A stretch of DNA of 64,000 nucleotides from contig NZ_ATTE01000001.1 in the NCBI RefSeq assembly GCF_000419525.1, positions 3,755,501 to 3,819,500 of the forward strand, written 5' to 3'. How positions within the stretch are numbered: position 1 is the first letter of the stretch; every line of letters begins with the position of its first letter. Positions 63,981 to 64,000 of this stretch are shown here, in pieces. The position numbers were made by a program, and so were the translations under genes. The notes beneath the pieces are model-generated. The model worked only from the letters and a program-made list of their open reading frames with translations, made no database searches and was not told the DNA's origin. Origin of the DNA: Leucothrix mucor DSM 2157. GTDB lineage: Bacteria > Pseudomonadota > Gammaproteobacteria > Thiotrichales > Thiotrichaceae.

Positions 63981-64000
63981 TGCACGCAACAAGTAAATTA

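Overview
The window looks like the chromosome of a heterotrophic, probably marine gammaproteobacterium of moderate GC content. The support is a TctABC/TctDE-type carboxylate uptake block, an NhaD sodium/proton antiporter, a long-form isocitrate lyase, a GlxA/GbdR-type regulator next to paired dimethylglycine/sarcosine-dehydrogenase-like genes, and chaperone-usher pili. A Leucothrix/Thiothrix-type (Thiotrichales) host is my best guess, but this is only an impression from gene content. No rRNA, tRNA, CRISPR array or insertion sequence was seen.

Layout. (1) 1-6.9 kb: the end of a tripartite tricarboxylate transporter operon (tctC partial, tctB, tctA), a convergent nhaD, and a three-gene sensory operon (response regulator, histidine kinase, periplasmic binding protein). 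(2) 6.9-32.6 kb: three consecutive giant minus-strand genes (1788, 3861 and 2749 aa) for secreted multidomain proteins built from GEVED units, parallel beta-helices, a P/Homo-B domain, SdrD-like B domains and DUF11 domains. (3) 32.8-40.6 kb: ordinary chromosomal genes: isocitrate lyase with a divergent LysR regulator, a KefB/C-like antiporter, a DUF3179 protein, a CotH-like lipoprotein and YceH. (4) 40.8-52.7 kb: a plus-strand chaperone-usher pilus locus that starts with a fourth giant GEVED protein and continues with a PapD-like chaperone, an usher and three pilin-like subunits, two of them a 584-bp tandem duplication. (5) 52.7-57.8 kb: an accessory patch with an orphan ParD-like antitoxin, a MarR/DUF2798 divergent pair with two palindromic operators, a frameshifted Uma2 nuclease, small hypotheticals, and a restriction-modification-type controller (C) protein with paired C-boxes that overlaps a PD-(D/E)XK-DUF2075 nuclease-helicase gene. 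(6) 57.8-63.9 kb: a GlxA/GbdR-type regulator divergent from two tandem FAD/GcvT dehydrogenases for methylated glycines; a good sigma70 promoter at the very end points out of the window.

How it fits together. The four giant proteins share one C-terminal module of about 400 residues (SdrD-like B domain, a YAHK...CDG segment, a proline/threonine-rich hinge and a final DUF11 domain with an alternating-hydrophobic last strand). One of them heads the chaperone-usher operon, so the family may be a set of surface adhesins presented by the pilus system or another common exporter. The other strong candidate for something undescribed is the C-protein-controlled nuclease-helicase at 55.25-57.53 kb. It has restriction-modification-style timing control but no methyltransferase in the window.
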